The position numbers and the translations under genes were made by a program. From the NCBI GenBank assembly GCA_033065855.1, contig JAVXUO010002909.1, positions 124,001-188,000 on the forward strand: a stretch of DNA of 64,000 nt, read 5' to 3'. The notes beneath the pieces were generated by a model. It was not told where the DNA came from. It worked only from the letters and a program-made list of their open reading frames with translations, and searched no databases. This stretch comes from Escallonia rubra (taxonomy: Eukaryota > Streptophyta > Magnoliopsida > Escalloniales > Escalloniaceae). Below are positions 10,973 through 23,123 of this stretch, in pieces (positions within the stretch are counted from its first letter, which is position 1; every line of letters starts with the position of its first letter).

Positions 10973-13900
10973 TGTATGAGTTTCTTTCTGAACTCCTCTC
11001 ACATATCTCAGCTTCTTAACATAATACTTGTCTTTAGTTTATTTGGAACAAATATGGTGATCTTCCAAAATGTAGACCGAAATCTAGATGGCATCCTGGC
11101 TAATACTTACTGGCAGTTTACAGAAATTCGCATCAGAAAACAAAAAATCCAAGAAGGAATCATGCTAGGTGCAAATCTTAAGTTTCTGTCTTATCAACAA
11201 GTTGTACTTGCTTAGGGACAGCCACGAGTATTCAACCTTCATAGATGCTACTTCGGAAAAAATACACATTAGTTCAGGCTTTATGTCACTATACATACGA
11301 CCAACATATCAATAAGCTTGAAGGGTTATTTCCTGCAAATACTCAGAGGATAGTATTCCTCAAAGGACTTCTGATTAGTAGTATTCTGATTAATAGACTA
11401 ATACTTACATACATTCATCTTTAAACTCATGATAAAGACATTATTTCTCAGATGCAGCTCTCTAGCACGACTGATGTCACCAACACTGGATTAATGAATG
11501 ATATTCGTTTTGCGTTAAAAAAATATCATCTCACTATACAAAAGGCCGGATCAAGACAACTAAAAAGAAAGTAGGGATGATCATTGCGGCAACGACAAGA
11601 GAAGCGCCTGTAAACTTTATGGGAGCTACCGCTCATTGTTGATTTTTTGGTAGAAAGCCATTTTGATGCTCTTGTGTATTTATTACTGTTTCTTAGCTTG
11701 AGATATTCAATATGGTTGTCATCCTCTGAATCTTTTGGCGTCTATGAATAGTACCTTGACTACTCTCGCAACCATGGAATCGACTCTTAACCATATATCA
11801 AAATTCTCCTCTTTAATTTAAAAAGTAATTACTTCAACTTTCGTTAACTTATGGCAAATTGAAGAAAATAATTTAATTGTCAATATAGAGACTAAAGAGA
11901 GACCGTGACACAAAAATCTTCTCTCCATTTATTAATCTGACGGATTAGATCAGTAGTAGATCAAATTGGACTATATCCATTGATAACTGGGCTACCAGAT
12001 TATTGGGTGACCGGATGGACTCATCGGTGGCTAGAATTTGACTTTATTATTTTCCGCTCCACCAAATAATTAGATGAGGAATAATACCCCTAAACCCCCC
12101 GAGGTTAGGGGTTGTCTCAAATTTATCCACTGGTTATCAAAATACGCCCTTTGATGGCTGGTATATAAATAAAGATAATAGATAATATAAAATAACTTAA
12201 TTCTTATCTTGTCTTAAATTTTTCTTTCACATGTCACCCCTTCCATCTTCATTTTCTTTAATTTTTTCTTTCTAGCTGAACAAACCAACAGCCACTCCCC
12301 CCCCCCCCCCCCCCACCCACCAAAAGCGCTGCCTCCTCCTCCTCCTTTCTTGGTCTTCCCCTTTCAAGTCCACCACCACCACCACTAAATCCTTCACAAC
12401 AGCACCACCCCATCTCTCTTTAGATATGTCCCTTCAACTCCAACGCCACTAACACAGCACTACCCCAACCATTAGCCACAACCACAGCACCACCCCGACA
12501 CCAATAAACGCCACGACATCACTGTAACTGACACAACCACAATACAAATCTGCCTGCACGCTCGCAGACACACAAGTATATATATCTACACACGGGCACA
12601 CACACATGCATAGATATGCACACACAAGCGTGCGCATAGATCTGCACACATGCACACAAGCACACGGAGATCCGCACACACAAATTAACAGAATTTCAAA
12701 CCCACAATCACACACAAATATGCATGCAATCACACAAACGCATGCTCACCCGCCTACACACACACACACACGTGTTGATCTAACACAAATGGTGATAGTG
12801 AAGAAAATAGGATAGGAAATAGGGAAAAAATGGAGAGAAAAGATCATGTATCAGCATTTTGAAAATACGGTACGCTGACATAAGTAAAGAATGTACAGAA
12901 TACATAAGGTGTTACAACGAAAGGGCATATGTTTAACTAATCTTTTAGATTCTGGACTAAAGTTAGCATTTCCAAAGTCGATGGAGTTAATTGAGATTAC
13001 TCCCAAATCTCAAGAGGCTTAGGAATATCATCCTAAAAGATAATTATATAGCCACAATAAGTATGAAATGTGTGTGTGGTGTGTGTAGCAATAAAGAGCG
13101 CTTATTTGATCGCTCCATGAAAATATTAAAACTTCACTATTCATATATTTTAATGGTGAACGGCTAGGTTTGACACTCCTATACAGTATGTGTTGTGTAT
13201 TGATATATATGTCATTCAAAAAAAAAGTTTCAAAAGGTCACTTGAAGCTAGTGTTTAACCTTCCATCAACTACCCCCACCCCCACCCCCGCCCCCATCCC
13301 TCCCCACCACCCACAATTTGTGGCAAGGGTTCCAAGCCTTATTTACACCATATGCACCAATATTGCAGCGACCCTTCTGGCCTAACCGACTTGCAGTTAT
13401 CTGGCAGGGTCCTGCAGGAGGTTGCGTGCAATTTATTAAATTTTAGGCCTAATAGAAACAGTGAAATCGTTTCACTATTCAATTCTCAAGCTGCTAACTT
13501 GGAATAACTTCGTAGCACAAAATTGTTTGGTAAAACTCCAGACACGAGACTAAACAAAAATTCATGAGTTGGACCATCAAGTTTAAGCAAAAGAAGATCT
13601 GAAGTAAGGCATCTTGTTTGCTGTCAAGCTGGAACTTTCATTGTTCTCTTTACTTTCTTGGGAGGTGGGCGAGCAGTGTTCTCAGTCCCACAAAGAAACA
13701 ATCATTTTGAAGGGAATCAATACTGCTGAAGAAGCTAAGCTAATGGAGACCATCATCAGATTAGGGCATGAGCTAGCAAGCCTACCATGGCACACGGAAG
13801 AAGACGCGAATCATTGGTACATGATGGGGTAGACAGACACTTTCATCGTTAAACTCGAAAGCAGAAAGGCTCCTTCCCACCACCCCAGATCATTGTTCCT

Positions 13901-14376
13901 TTCTCATGCACGCATTTTTTTCCCCAATCCAAACAGGAGAAACTTTCCAAGTTGAAAAGACGGAAAGTTGGAACTCATGCTTAGTGAAAATGGCATGCTG
14001 TCCCCCATTTCTCTCTCTCTACCCTCCTCCTTCTAGAGCCATGAAGCAGACATGAGCAATTCTTTAAGCACTGGGATGGCAACTGTTTGAAGCCTTTCCT
14101 TGTGCAAGGAAGACAGCGGAGAGGGCCACGCTAATGAACCCTGACCCGTCAAGTAGTGGCCAACAACCAAACATGCCAGAAAATTTACAATTAAAATAGG
14201 CATAATCATGGAGAGCAGACAGATACAAACAAATTCTAGGAGTGAGTCATGCACCTAATACCCAATCCCTAGGCTAGAAAACATGCCAAAAGAACACCAT
14301 TTTAAGGTTGGGTTCTGTTCACTTCATGTTGACCTCAAAAATATTAGCTAAAATTCCCTAACTTCCTTGCAGTAAC
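10973..14376. other. Intergenic with simple repeats
   Basis: No gene is supported. Notable tracts are an unbroken C run at about 12297-12314, CACA-rich DNA at about 12530-12780, and a CCCCCA-rich run at about 13273-13310. A 72-codon frame at 13614-13832 has a protein-like tail (LPWHTEEDANHWYMMG), but I recognise no family and do not call it a gene. Confidence 0.45.
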
Positions 14377-14612
14377 ACGGGACTTATATATTTGAGTATT
14401 ATTTGTTATTACCCGATGTGAAATTTATATCTCTCAACACGTCCCCTCACATGCAGCCCTACTGATTTTTTAGTAAGCCTGAATTGATCCACTCTGATAC
14501 CATGTGAAAGTATCCAACTCAAAATCAATTGACAATAAGAGGAGAGCCTACAAGACTTATATATTTGAGTGTTGTTTGTTATTACCCGACGAGAAATTTA
14601 TCTCTCTCAACA
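14377..14612 (-). mobile_element. TRIM retroelement, about 0.24 kb
   Basis: The right LTR spans 14503-14612, starting TGTGAAAGTATCC and ending CTCTCAACA. Just left of it is CTCTGATACCA (14492-14502), the reverse complement of the Met-tRNA primer site. The left repeat (from about 14377 to 14439) shares the GACTTATATATTTGAGT...CTCTCAACA half of the LTR and is followed by CGTCCCCTCAC, a minus-strand polypurine tract. The interior is only about 63 bp. LTR, primer site, purine tract and missing coding region fit a TRIM with a truncated left LTR. Confidence 0.75.
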
Positions 14613-15275
14613 TATCTACAACCACATCATGAAGTGCTATATGATGTAGGGATTTCTGAAGCCAACTCAACCAGTGAGAATTTAATCACTGCTAGACATC
14701 ATAATTTCATCCAATGAGGTTACATCATTCAGATTTGCAATGTCCTTCACAATGTACATACTTGTATCTTTTTACAGCATTGTTTTAGGGAGCAAGAACA
14801 AGTGAAGAAATTTCGCATAAGTTCCAAATAGAGGAAAGAAATGCTAGTGGACTCGTCTGGATGACAAGGATGACAACATTATACACAATGAATCAGCAAT
14901 AATTCTCATGCTTGGAGCCCAGCAGATTGAGATGACGATTAGGTCATACATCAACTTGTCACAGTTATAGAAAGACTTGCCATGGGGTAAGCCTTTTAAA
15001 GGCACGAATTAGGAAAGGTTGCCCAATCTGTGAATGACAATGTTGGCCACAAAGGAGACCTAAAAGAATTTACTTTTAGCTTGTCACCAATTAAAAATAG
15101 AATTTACTTTTGGCCAAAGTGAGAATGTCCCTTGCCCTCAACAAAGAGTACTTGCGATCCTCGTGAGTGATGATTATAAAGTGCGAATCTAAACCTGATG
15201 TTCATAAACAATCTAGGCCAAGTTTTAGTTGTAGCAAAAGCCTGTAGAGACGAATAAACTTAAAGCTCTTTGACA
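14613..15275. other. LBD gene upstream region
   Basis: I see no further gene. A TATA box could not be assigned with confidence. Confidence 0.4.
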
Positions 15276-16160
15276 ATGACAGGGCTTGGCTCTTCATGTG
15301 GAGCGTGCAAGTTTCTCAGAAGAAGGTGCACAAGTGAATGTGTGTTTGCTCCTTACTTCTGTTATGACCAGGCAGCAAACCACTTCGCAGCAGTTCACAA
15401 GGTGTTCGGTGCGAGCAATGTCTCCAAGCTATTGCTACACCTCCCAGTGCACCATAGAAGTGAAGCTGCTATTACAATATCGTACGAAGCGCTGGCTCGG
15501 ATGCGCGATCCTATATACGGCTGTGTTGCTCACGTCTTTGCACTCCAACAACAGGTTTGTCCTACGACTTTCTCGAGCATCTGTTGACGAATTATTCTAG
15601 ATAACCCGAAATCTTTCCCGGATCCTATGTTCCAAACAACATTAGCCCACCTGTTTAATAGCGCACACACCACAATGGGTCACATCATTCCATCAGTTCC
15701 AGGTTATCTAGCTCCATTCCAACTAAGATCATACTAGAATTCAAGTTGAGGTATCAGTGATGAACCTCAGGGGTTTATTTTGCAGGTGGCCAGCCTACAA
15801 GAGGAGATAGAAATTCTCGGGAATCAAATGACTAATACTGCATTTGATGGGCAGAGTTGTGGAAGTTTTCAAGCAACTCATAACCAGAATAATGGGTTTC
15901 AATTTCATTCTCAGGGTAATGACATGAACGTAAGCAATTGTCTGAATCAGCAGACTCCTCTACTTTCACCAACAGAGACTAGAACAGCAAGTCAGGCATT
16001 CTACAGCCATGCAAATCCAGAGTTTACTCCTGCATATGGATGGGAGGACCAAGCCTCTCATTCTACGTCAGATACCTACCTCTCAGAGCTACTCTTTCAA
16101 GGAATGGACCAAGGAATCTTCTATCCATGGATGTGCAATGGCACTAATACCTTATCGTGA
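15276..16160 (+). CDS. LOB-domain (LBD/ASL) transcription factor, class I
   Basis: LBD proteins are plant-specific nuclear DNA-binding factors that act in organ boundaries, lateral roots and regeneration. Exon 1 is 15276-15554 and exon 2 is 15786-16160, joined in phase 0 at ...CAACAACAG/GTTTGT and GCAG/GTGGCC, giving 217 residues. The zinc-finger-like block CX2CX6CX3C is complete at residues 8-22 ([15 protein letters not shown]). The GAS block ([11 protein letters not shown]) and the [11 protein letters not shown] core follow. A leucine-zipper-like segment spans the splice site, which places it in class I. The C-terminal half is Gln/Asn/Ser-rich with no known fold, as is usual. The ATG at 15276 is chosen because it begins the typical short leader before the C block. 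LBD16/18/29/33-type relatives are the best guess for subgroup; the exact orthologue is uncertain. Confidence 0.93.
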
Positions 16161-17117
16161 AGAGCATCAAAACCCTGAGCTCCGGATAAGCTTTTCATGC
16201 AGACCAAATATTATCGAACTCCCCTGGTTTCACAAGTGAAAATGTCCTGTACAAGCCCTGATTTTTTGCAGGTTATGCTTTCTTTCTCATTTAACCCCAG
16301 AAGAAAAAAAATTATATGCAAGTGTTGGCTTATCCTAGTTTCAGCTTCTTACTTAGCATCTTGGTAATATTCGACACTACTATACCTTCGCAACTCTGTA
16401 CATGGTTTTGCAAAGCGAAAGGAGGAAACAATGAGCAGAGACCCTAATGAGATTATTTCACTTCTGAAACCAAAATTAAGCATCAGATAAACAAATCACA
16501 GTGCAGGAAATCCCGAGTCTGTAAATGGATAGATCATAGATGGCTCCATCAGATTATCTTTACTTTCATTAGAGGACAAGTTGCTCTCCAACTATCACTA
16601 GAAGTCAATATACTGATTAGTTACAGTATCCTGAAATATGCCGCCCAGGAAAGTATTTTAATTAACATTACGGAGTGGATTAGCATATGTGCTCCTCGTA
16701 GCAAAGAGCTTCCTGCGAAGGAAACTCATAGGACAAGGGCAACAACACCACAACATTTCAGTATAAAACATACAAACAGGAAGAAAAGAAAACTATAGCA
16801 AACTGAACCACATGGCATACTCAAAATTTTCATCTGCAGTGTACATTAAATCTTCTTTACGTTCTTGGCATATATATAAGAGTAGTGATGCTGCTTCACG
16901 TTGAAAATATCACTAACAATGGACATCTCCATAAATCAGTCAAGACTGCAAAACTGGATCCACCTCTCCACTGTCAAAAGGTTTACAAGCTAAGACACAA
17001 ATAAGGTTCGCACTTCTCGAGATATTGAATTTTCTGAACAAGAGAAACACATATTACACTTGGCACAAAATTAGATAGGAACCAAACTAGGATCAACAGT
17101 AAAAGAACTAACCACTC
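16161..17117. other. Intergenic, LBD and PUR4 3' flanks
   Basis: The LBD gene (plus) and PUR4 (minus) converge here. No other feature was recognised. Confidence 0.45.
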
Positions 17118-20100
17118 TCACGAGCACCACTCTCTGGCATTCTGGAACATCTGCAACCAAGGGCTCGGACCTTTCTTCTCCACATCCCACTGCTTCGGAT
17201 ACCATGGGAACTGCCACATCAAGAAGCAGCGCTCCGGGTGAGGCATCATGGCAAGATGCCTCCCATCGGGCGAACAAATTGCTGCCACGCCCAATGGAGA
17301 GCCATTCATATTGAAAGGGTATACTTCTGTTGGTGTCCCGTCATCATCACAGTATCTTACAGGGGCCAAATTTGAATCAAGCACACGATCCAGAACACTA
17401 CCATCAGGGAAATATGCTCTTCCCTCCCCATGGGCAGCCCACACACCTACTGTAGTGCCCTCCATCCCCTTGAACATTATAGCTGGTGAGTCTTTTATTG
17501 TGACACTTGTGAAGCGGCACTCAAACCGTCCAGATTGATTATGAACGAACCTTGGCTGTGATGGGTCCCCGCCATCACCAAGAGTGCCTCCAACTTGGGG
17601 GCCTGGAACCCACCCCAAGAGAGCCATAAGCTGGCACCCGTTGCAAACCCCAAGACTGAAAGTGTCGGGCCTCCTGTAAAACTCTTGAAATTGACTTAAC
17701 AGAGGCTGATTAAATCGTATAGAGGCTGACCAACCTTTTGCAGAATCAAGGACATCAGCATAGCTAAAGCCTCCCACAAACGCAATCCCACGGAATTCAC
17801 GCAGGGATATTTCTCCATTAAGAAGGTCTGACATTGCAACATCCCATGGTTCAAAACCAGCAGCATAAAAAGCTGCAGACATCTCTCTATCTCCATTGCT
17901 TCCTTCCTCTCGAATCACGGCCACCTTTGGTTTCGATATGGCAGAAAAAAGCTTCTCATCTGTAAACTTTGGAGTGAATGATAATGCCCAAGAAGGTTCA
18001 TGCCTATCCTTTAGCCCTTCTTTCTCCAACTCCACGCAGGAAGCCAATCTCTGGAGCTTTTCTAGCTGAAAACTGGTTTCTTCCCACATGTCCCTTAGGT
18101 GAGAAGTTCTCCCCGTCAAACGAGTTACACCATCCACCTTTAGTTCTACCAAGGGTTCATCACTTACTTGTCCAATGATATCCACAGAAATGCCATCATT
18201 TTGGAGCTTTGCAATTATGATATCTAACTTCTTTTTGTTAACCTCAAGTATAAGGCCAAGCTCTTCCGCGAAAAGCGTTTGGAAAAGGCTATTCCCTTGT
18301 GAAGCTAAGTCCAAGCAAATGCCACAGTTCCCAGCAAAAGCCATCTCAAGAGCGCTTACAATCAGTCCCCCATCGCTGATATCATGACCAGCAGATATCA
18401 GCCCATCTGCAAGAAGATCCTGAACCCTTTTAAAAACACTTTTGAAGTAAGGAACGTCATCAAGATCAGGACACTCATCCCCAACTTGATCAAAGACCTG
18501 AGCAAGAGCAGATCCACCGAGGCGACGCTTTCCTTTTCCTAAATCAATGTGAAGTAGTATGCCATCATCTCCAAGCTTCAAATCTGGCGTCACCGTTTTG
18601 GTTATATCAGGGCAAGTGACATAGGCACTGATTACAAGATTTCCAGGAGCCTTGACAACTTCCCCGGATGCACGGGCAGCCATCGATAGACTGTCCTTAC
18701 CTCCATCAATAGCAATTCCGAGTTCTATCATAGCTTCTGAAAGAGCTATGGCAGCATCATACATGGCTGCTCCTTCACCATCAAGCTTGGCAGCATACAT
18801 CCAATTTCCACTTGCTTTAACATCAGAAAGATCAGTAACCTTTGCCCAAACAAGATTAGTCAGCGCTTCTCCAACAGCTAGTCGTGCCATTGCTTTTGGA
18901 TCCAGGAGGCCTTTAATTGGCTGCTCCCCAATAGCGCACGCTCCTCCAGTAAGGTCCGTATACGTTTGGGCAATTACTGCAACATCAGAGAGAGGAACTT
19001 GCAAGGGACCCACAGTTTGCTGCTGCGCTACCAGACCTGTCACACACCGATCAACTTTAGTTGTCAAGAAGCGTTTCGAACATATAGAAGGAAGTCTCAA
19101 TACCCTCTTCAGGCAATCCATAACTGTGACTCCAGGAGCAATATCAAGTGGCTCTCGTGCATTAAGTATACGTTGAAATTCAAATGTTTTCTGAGGCATA
19201 TCCCCGAGCACTTTCTCAAGCTCAAGATCCACAGCAGGTGGTGGAGGAGGGAGTCCAGTTGAACTGCATCTTTTGATAGCTAAGCTGTCAACTAAAACAG
19301 CACGTCCTTCACCACTGATTGTTCCAATAACAGCCACAGAGACTCTCTCTCTTTTACAGATCGACTCCAACAGGCTACGGCTTTCAGGCTTCACCAGTAT
19401 TGCGTCCTGCTCTTGATACTCTGCACCCCATATTTCCAAGACAGACATGGTATGGTCACCAACTACAACTGCCCTGATATCAATCTTAGCACCCTGTGGA
19501 TATATAATTTCCTTCACAACATTACAGTTCCCACCAGCACCCTGATCGTGAATGCTGATTATTGGGTTGTTCTCTCCCATTTCTACACAGGCACGAACAA
19601 CACGATACAATTTCTGTGCCATCTCTGCATCTCCACGCTGTACAGCATTAAAATCAAGCTCAGCATCATTTTGCCCACTAACCATGCTGGATGCAGCACC
19701 GCCTCCCATTCCTATACGATATGCTGGGCCTCCAATCTTGACCACCAACATACCTATGTCAGGTTCTCCTTTCGATGTATGGATATTATCAATTAGCCCG
19801 ATGCCTGCACTGAACATGATCGGTTTCAACCACTCCCGCCTTTCCCCACTTGGAAGTCTCATTCCAAAAGTTCTCATGTATCCCTGAATCAAGGGCTCTC
19901 CAAATTTGTTGCCATAGTCTGATGCACCATTGCTAGCATCAATGAGTATCTGGAGGGGGGAAGCCAAGTTTGATGGGTATGTGAAAGATGTATCTTCCCA
20001 CGGAGCATAAGACCCTTCCATATTAAGATTTCCAACACAGTAACCAGCTGTAGATGCAACAACAAAAGATCCCCTACCAGTCGCATGGGTATCCCTGATG

Positions 20101-21594
20101 CGGCCTCCTGCACCTGTCTCAGCACCAGGGTAAGGTGCCACAGCACATGGAAAATTGTGAGTCTCGGCTGTAAATAAAATATTCAGAAGTACAGACATTA
20201 TATTTAATGGGCATGTTGAACCAGGCTTATCCGGACGCAATTGGTTCACCAGAAATCCCTTAATTGCGCTTGAGTTGTCCTTAAAACCAATAACAGAATT
20301 GTTGGGATTTGCCTTCAACGTGCTCTTAACAATCTGCATAAGCGTGTGGCTCATAGGCTGACCATCTATAACAATCTTCCCCGTAAAAAACCAGTGCCTG
20401 CTGTGCTCACTATTAGACTGTGCTATATCAAACAGCTCAACATTTGTTGGGTTCCGCTTAATGTCATCCCTGAAAAGCGTGGTGTAATATTGTAGATCCT
20501 GTTCATCAAAGGCCAACCCCATTTCCATGTTAATTTTCTCCAACGCCTCCCGCCCATTTTCCATAACCGGTACAAAACGAACCTCCTCTGGAACCACACT
20601 CGTCTCAAATGATGTCAACTGCTGCGTATAAACACACTCGGTCATCCGATCATGAACCATTGCGGCAAACTCATTAATCTGACTATCTAGCAACGACCCA
20701 CTTCCAGGCTTAACATACAACAAGTACCTCCTTGAACGTTCCAATCTACTCACCTCCGTCAAACCGCAAGCTTGACAAATCGATACAGCGTTTGAAGACC
20801 ATGCCGTAGTAAAAGACAAGCGGGGCCCAACTTCAACTACCACGTTATTAACTCCTTCCCTCCTCTCGTTACCAAGAAAGCTCTCAGTCCCCAAATTCTC
20901 AGGCTCATAAGTTTCTTGTAGAAGCCATTTAAGCACTGAAAGTTTCTCGGTCGACAGACCCGAATTAAGCCCAACATTATAACACTGTTCCGTTTTCAAC
21001 TCAACGATCTGATTCGAAATCTTAGCCTGGACTGATTTCAGAAGCTCAGCAGTAGCACTCTCCTGAATCAATGGAATCCGGTAAAAATGGATCACATTAT
21101 CAGCTGATTTCTGACTGCCACTTGATCCTTCATCTACTGAACTGGTCACGTCCGAGACTACAGCTCTGACAGTTGCCTGAAGCGGACACCGCGACGAAAC
21201 GCCTCTATAAGCTAATCTCATTGATTGTCTTCTACTCCGAAGGGATCCCTTGAGTAACCGGTTCGCCTGCCGTTGTGAATATCTAGGCAAGATTAAGTTT
21301 TGCCTACGCGAAACCTAGGTTTATCACATTAAAAAGACAGTCAAACATCAGTTCCGCATGCTACAAAAAAACTACTCAGTCTTGTAATTTGTCCCATTGT
21401 TACTTTTCACAAATTTCTAGGACAGAATTCAAAACTCGCTATGAGTAAATTCGGAAGTTATATGTCCATAGCCCGTTCTAGGATTCCATAAAAAGTTAAC
21501 GACGGACAAAAAGTTCCTAAAATTGAAGCTAACATGAGTAAAAAAAACATACTCGTAAGAATTCCGCCGATGTTATTTCCCAAGCAGCAGCCAT
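17118..21594 (-). CDS. PUR4: FGAM synthase (phosphoribosylformylglycinamidine synthase), organelle-targeted
   Basis: This enzyme converts FGAR, glutamine and ATP to FGAM in step 4 of purine synthesis; in plants it is imported into plastids and mitochondria. Exon 1 is 21594-21553 (14 codons, MAAAWEITSAEFLR) and exon 2 is 21314-17118, spliced GTATGT...CCTAG in phase 0. The total is 1412 residues, close to the Arabidopsis enzyme. The order is transit peptide, PurL N-terminal and linker region, two PurM/AIRS-like ATP domains (SEHSRHWFF, FTAETHNFPCAV, GAGGRIRD and HDISDGGL are clear), then a class I glutaminase domain. Its nucleophile is Cys1238 (GVCNGC) and its His/Glu pair is in MMPHPERCF, His1373 and Glu1375. 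No breaks are seen. Translating exon 2 alone from its TTG at 21290 would miss the true N-terminus. Confidence 0.95.
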
Positions 21595-21609
21595 TTTCCT
21601 CACAAAAAC

Positions 21610-21727
21610 CTGAAAATTTTCAATAATCCACAAACTTCAATTAAATTCAATCGGCTGCTTGTATATGGTATGCAAACATAGGAATATGTAGAGAGGGGAG
21701 GGGGGGGGGGGAGGGGAAAGAACGGAC
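21610..21727 (-). other. Putative 5' UTR intron of PUR4
   Basis: On the minus strand AAAAAG/GTCCG at 21728/21727 and TTTTCAG/GTTTTTGTG at 21610/21609 could bound a leader intron just upstream of the ATG at 21594. It contains a long G/C homopolymer run on the plus strand at about 21700-21710. This rests on splice-site appearance only. Confidence 0.4.
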
Positions 21728-21839
21728 CTTTTTGGGTAGAGAGAGGAGGGCGGCGATCGGTGGCGGTGAAGCAGAGCTGCCCACCAGGCAGGAGTGCTCG
21801 AACTACTGGCGGACAAAAACCCTACTCAGAGTTTGGGTC

Positions 21840-23123
21840 CCGGCACTTTCGTATTTGTGATTTCGTTATACTTCGAAAAACGGCCCATGGGGTTCTGCAA
21901 ATATTGGCAGCCTCCCCATAGAGAGTTTTCATGTAAAATGTCACGTTAGCATCCCAATCTGATACGAAGATGTCACTCGTCACTAGACGAATGAAATTCC
22001 TCATCCATTACACTCCTTTTGGGTTAGTAACAAATCCAAAAAAGATAAAAGAAAGCCATCATAAGCGAGTCATTTTTTACTCCAAAATATTTCACCACGC
22101 GTGAGACTGAAACGTAGATACTTCAAACACTGAGCTATCGGTTAGTCTCTAAGTAGGTATATTTGATTCAACAAAAAAATTTCTGAAAAATCCGGATGTA
22201 TCCAAGTACTTGAAGAGTGTAGAAGATAGCAAATAAAAGAACTTTAAGGATTTTGTCTTAAAAATCTAGACAAGTATAGTCAAAACAACCAAAAACCCCT
22301 TTCCCCGAGCCAAAAATAAATAAATAAAACATAGAAGCATTGATATGTATGATATTTGTATCTTGTACACATGATATGTATGTATGTCTGCATTTAAATT
22401 TGAATTATACTATTAAGGAATTGTTTGACTCGACTTTTTAAAATTCAAAAGATTGGGGGCGTGTTTTGCTTAATTGATGAACCAAAAAGAATTTGGGAGA
22501 ACTTGGTGATCAATCCCAAGAGTTTATTAGTATAATTAGAACATGTGAAATAAATGAATCTTTAACGGATGAAAGCATGAAATATAGTTGGACCAACCGG
22601 AACTCATATCAAGGTTTGGAGATGTTTAGGTGATGCAGGCTTTGGTTGGCTAAGTTGTTTAACATCATCATTATCTATGTTTTCATCTCTAACTGGTTGG
22701 GTTGGCTAGGCTAAGTTGTTTTATATGATATATTAAAAAGGGTTAATTACATTTGTCACACATGAGATTCATTGACTATCACAGTGAGCCATATGAGGTA
22801 TTGAAAATTACAATCAACACCCTCTAACAGTTATGAAACATGAATAGGGTTTATGAAACTTAATTGGAAGTTTAAATAGTTAGACATCTATTTTAATCAA
22901 TCTAATTAACAAGCTCAACCAGTTTGCTAACTAAACAATCTCAAGTAATTCTAGAGCAATAAGGTAACCGATTGAGTTTGAGATACTTAATAAAGAAATT
23001 TAAATGGTTCGGCTTAACCTCCCATCAAACCTAGATTCAGCTCTTCAAAGAAATCTTTTATAAGAGTACTAGAACTCACTAACAATAATTTTTTTCGAGT
23101 CAAAATCAAATCTGATTATATAT
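21840..23123. other. Intergenic with a possible MULE-end remnant
   Basis: No gene is seen. At about 22740-22810 the text GGGTTAATTACATTTG...CATGAG resembles one TIR of the AGGGT(T/A)AATTAC element family found at 23.1 kb and 35.1 kb, but no partner end is visible. Confidence 0.3.

Noticed and set aside
12449..12815. Cys/Val-rich and His-rich frames
   Set aside because: Direct translations of a CA-rich microsatellite region.
21288..21290. TTG or first in-exon codon as PUR4 start
   Set aside because: An upstream 14-codon exon with an ATG and in-phase GT-AG splice gives the expected family N-terminus.
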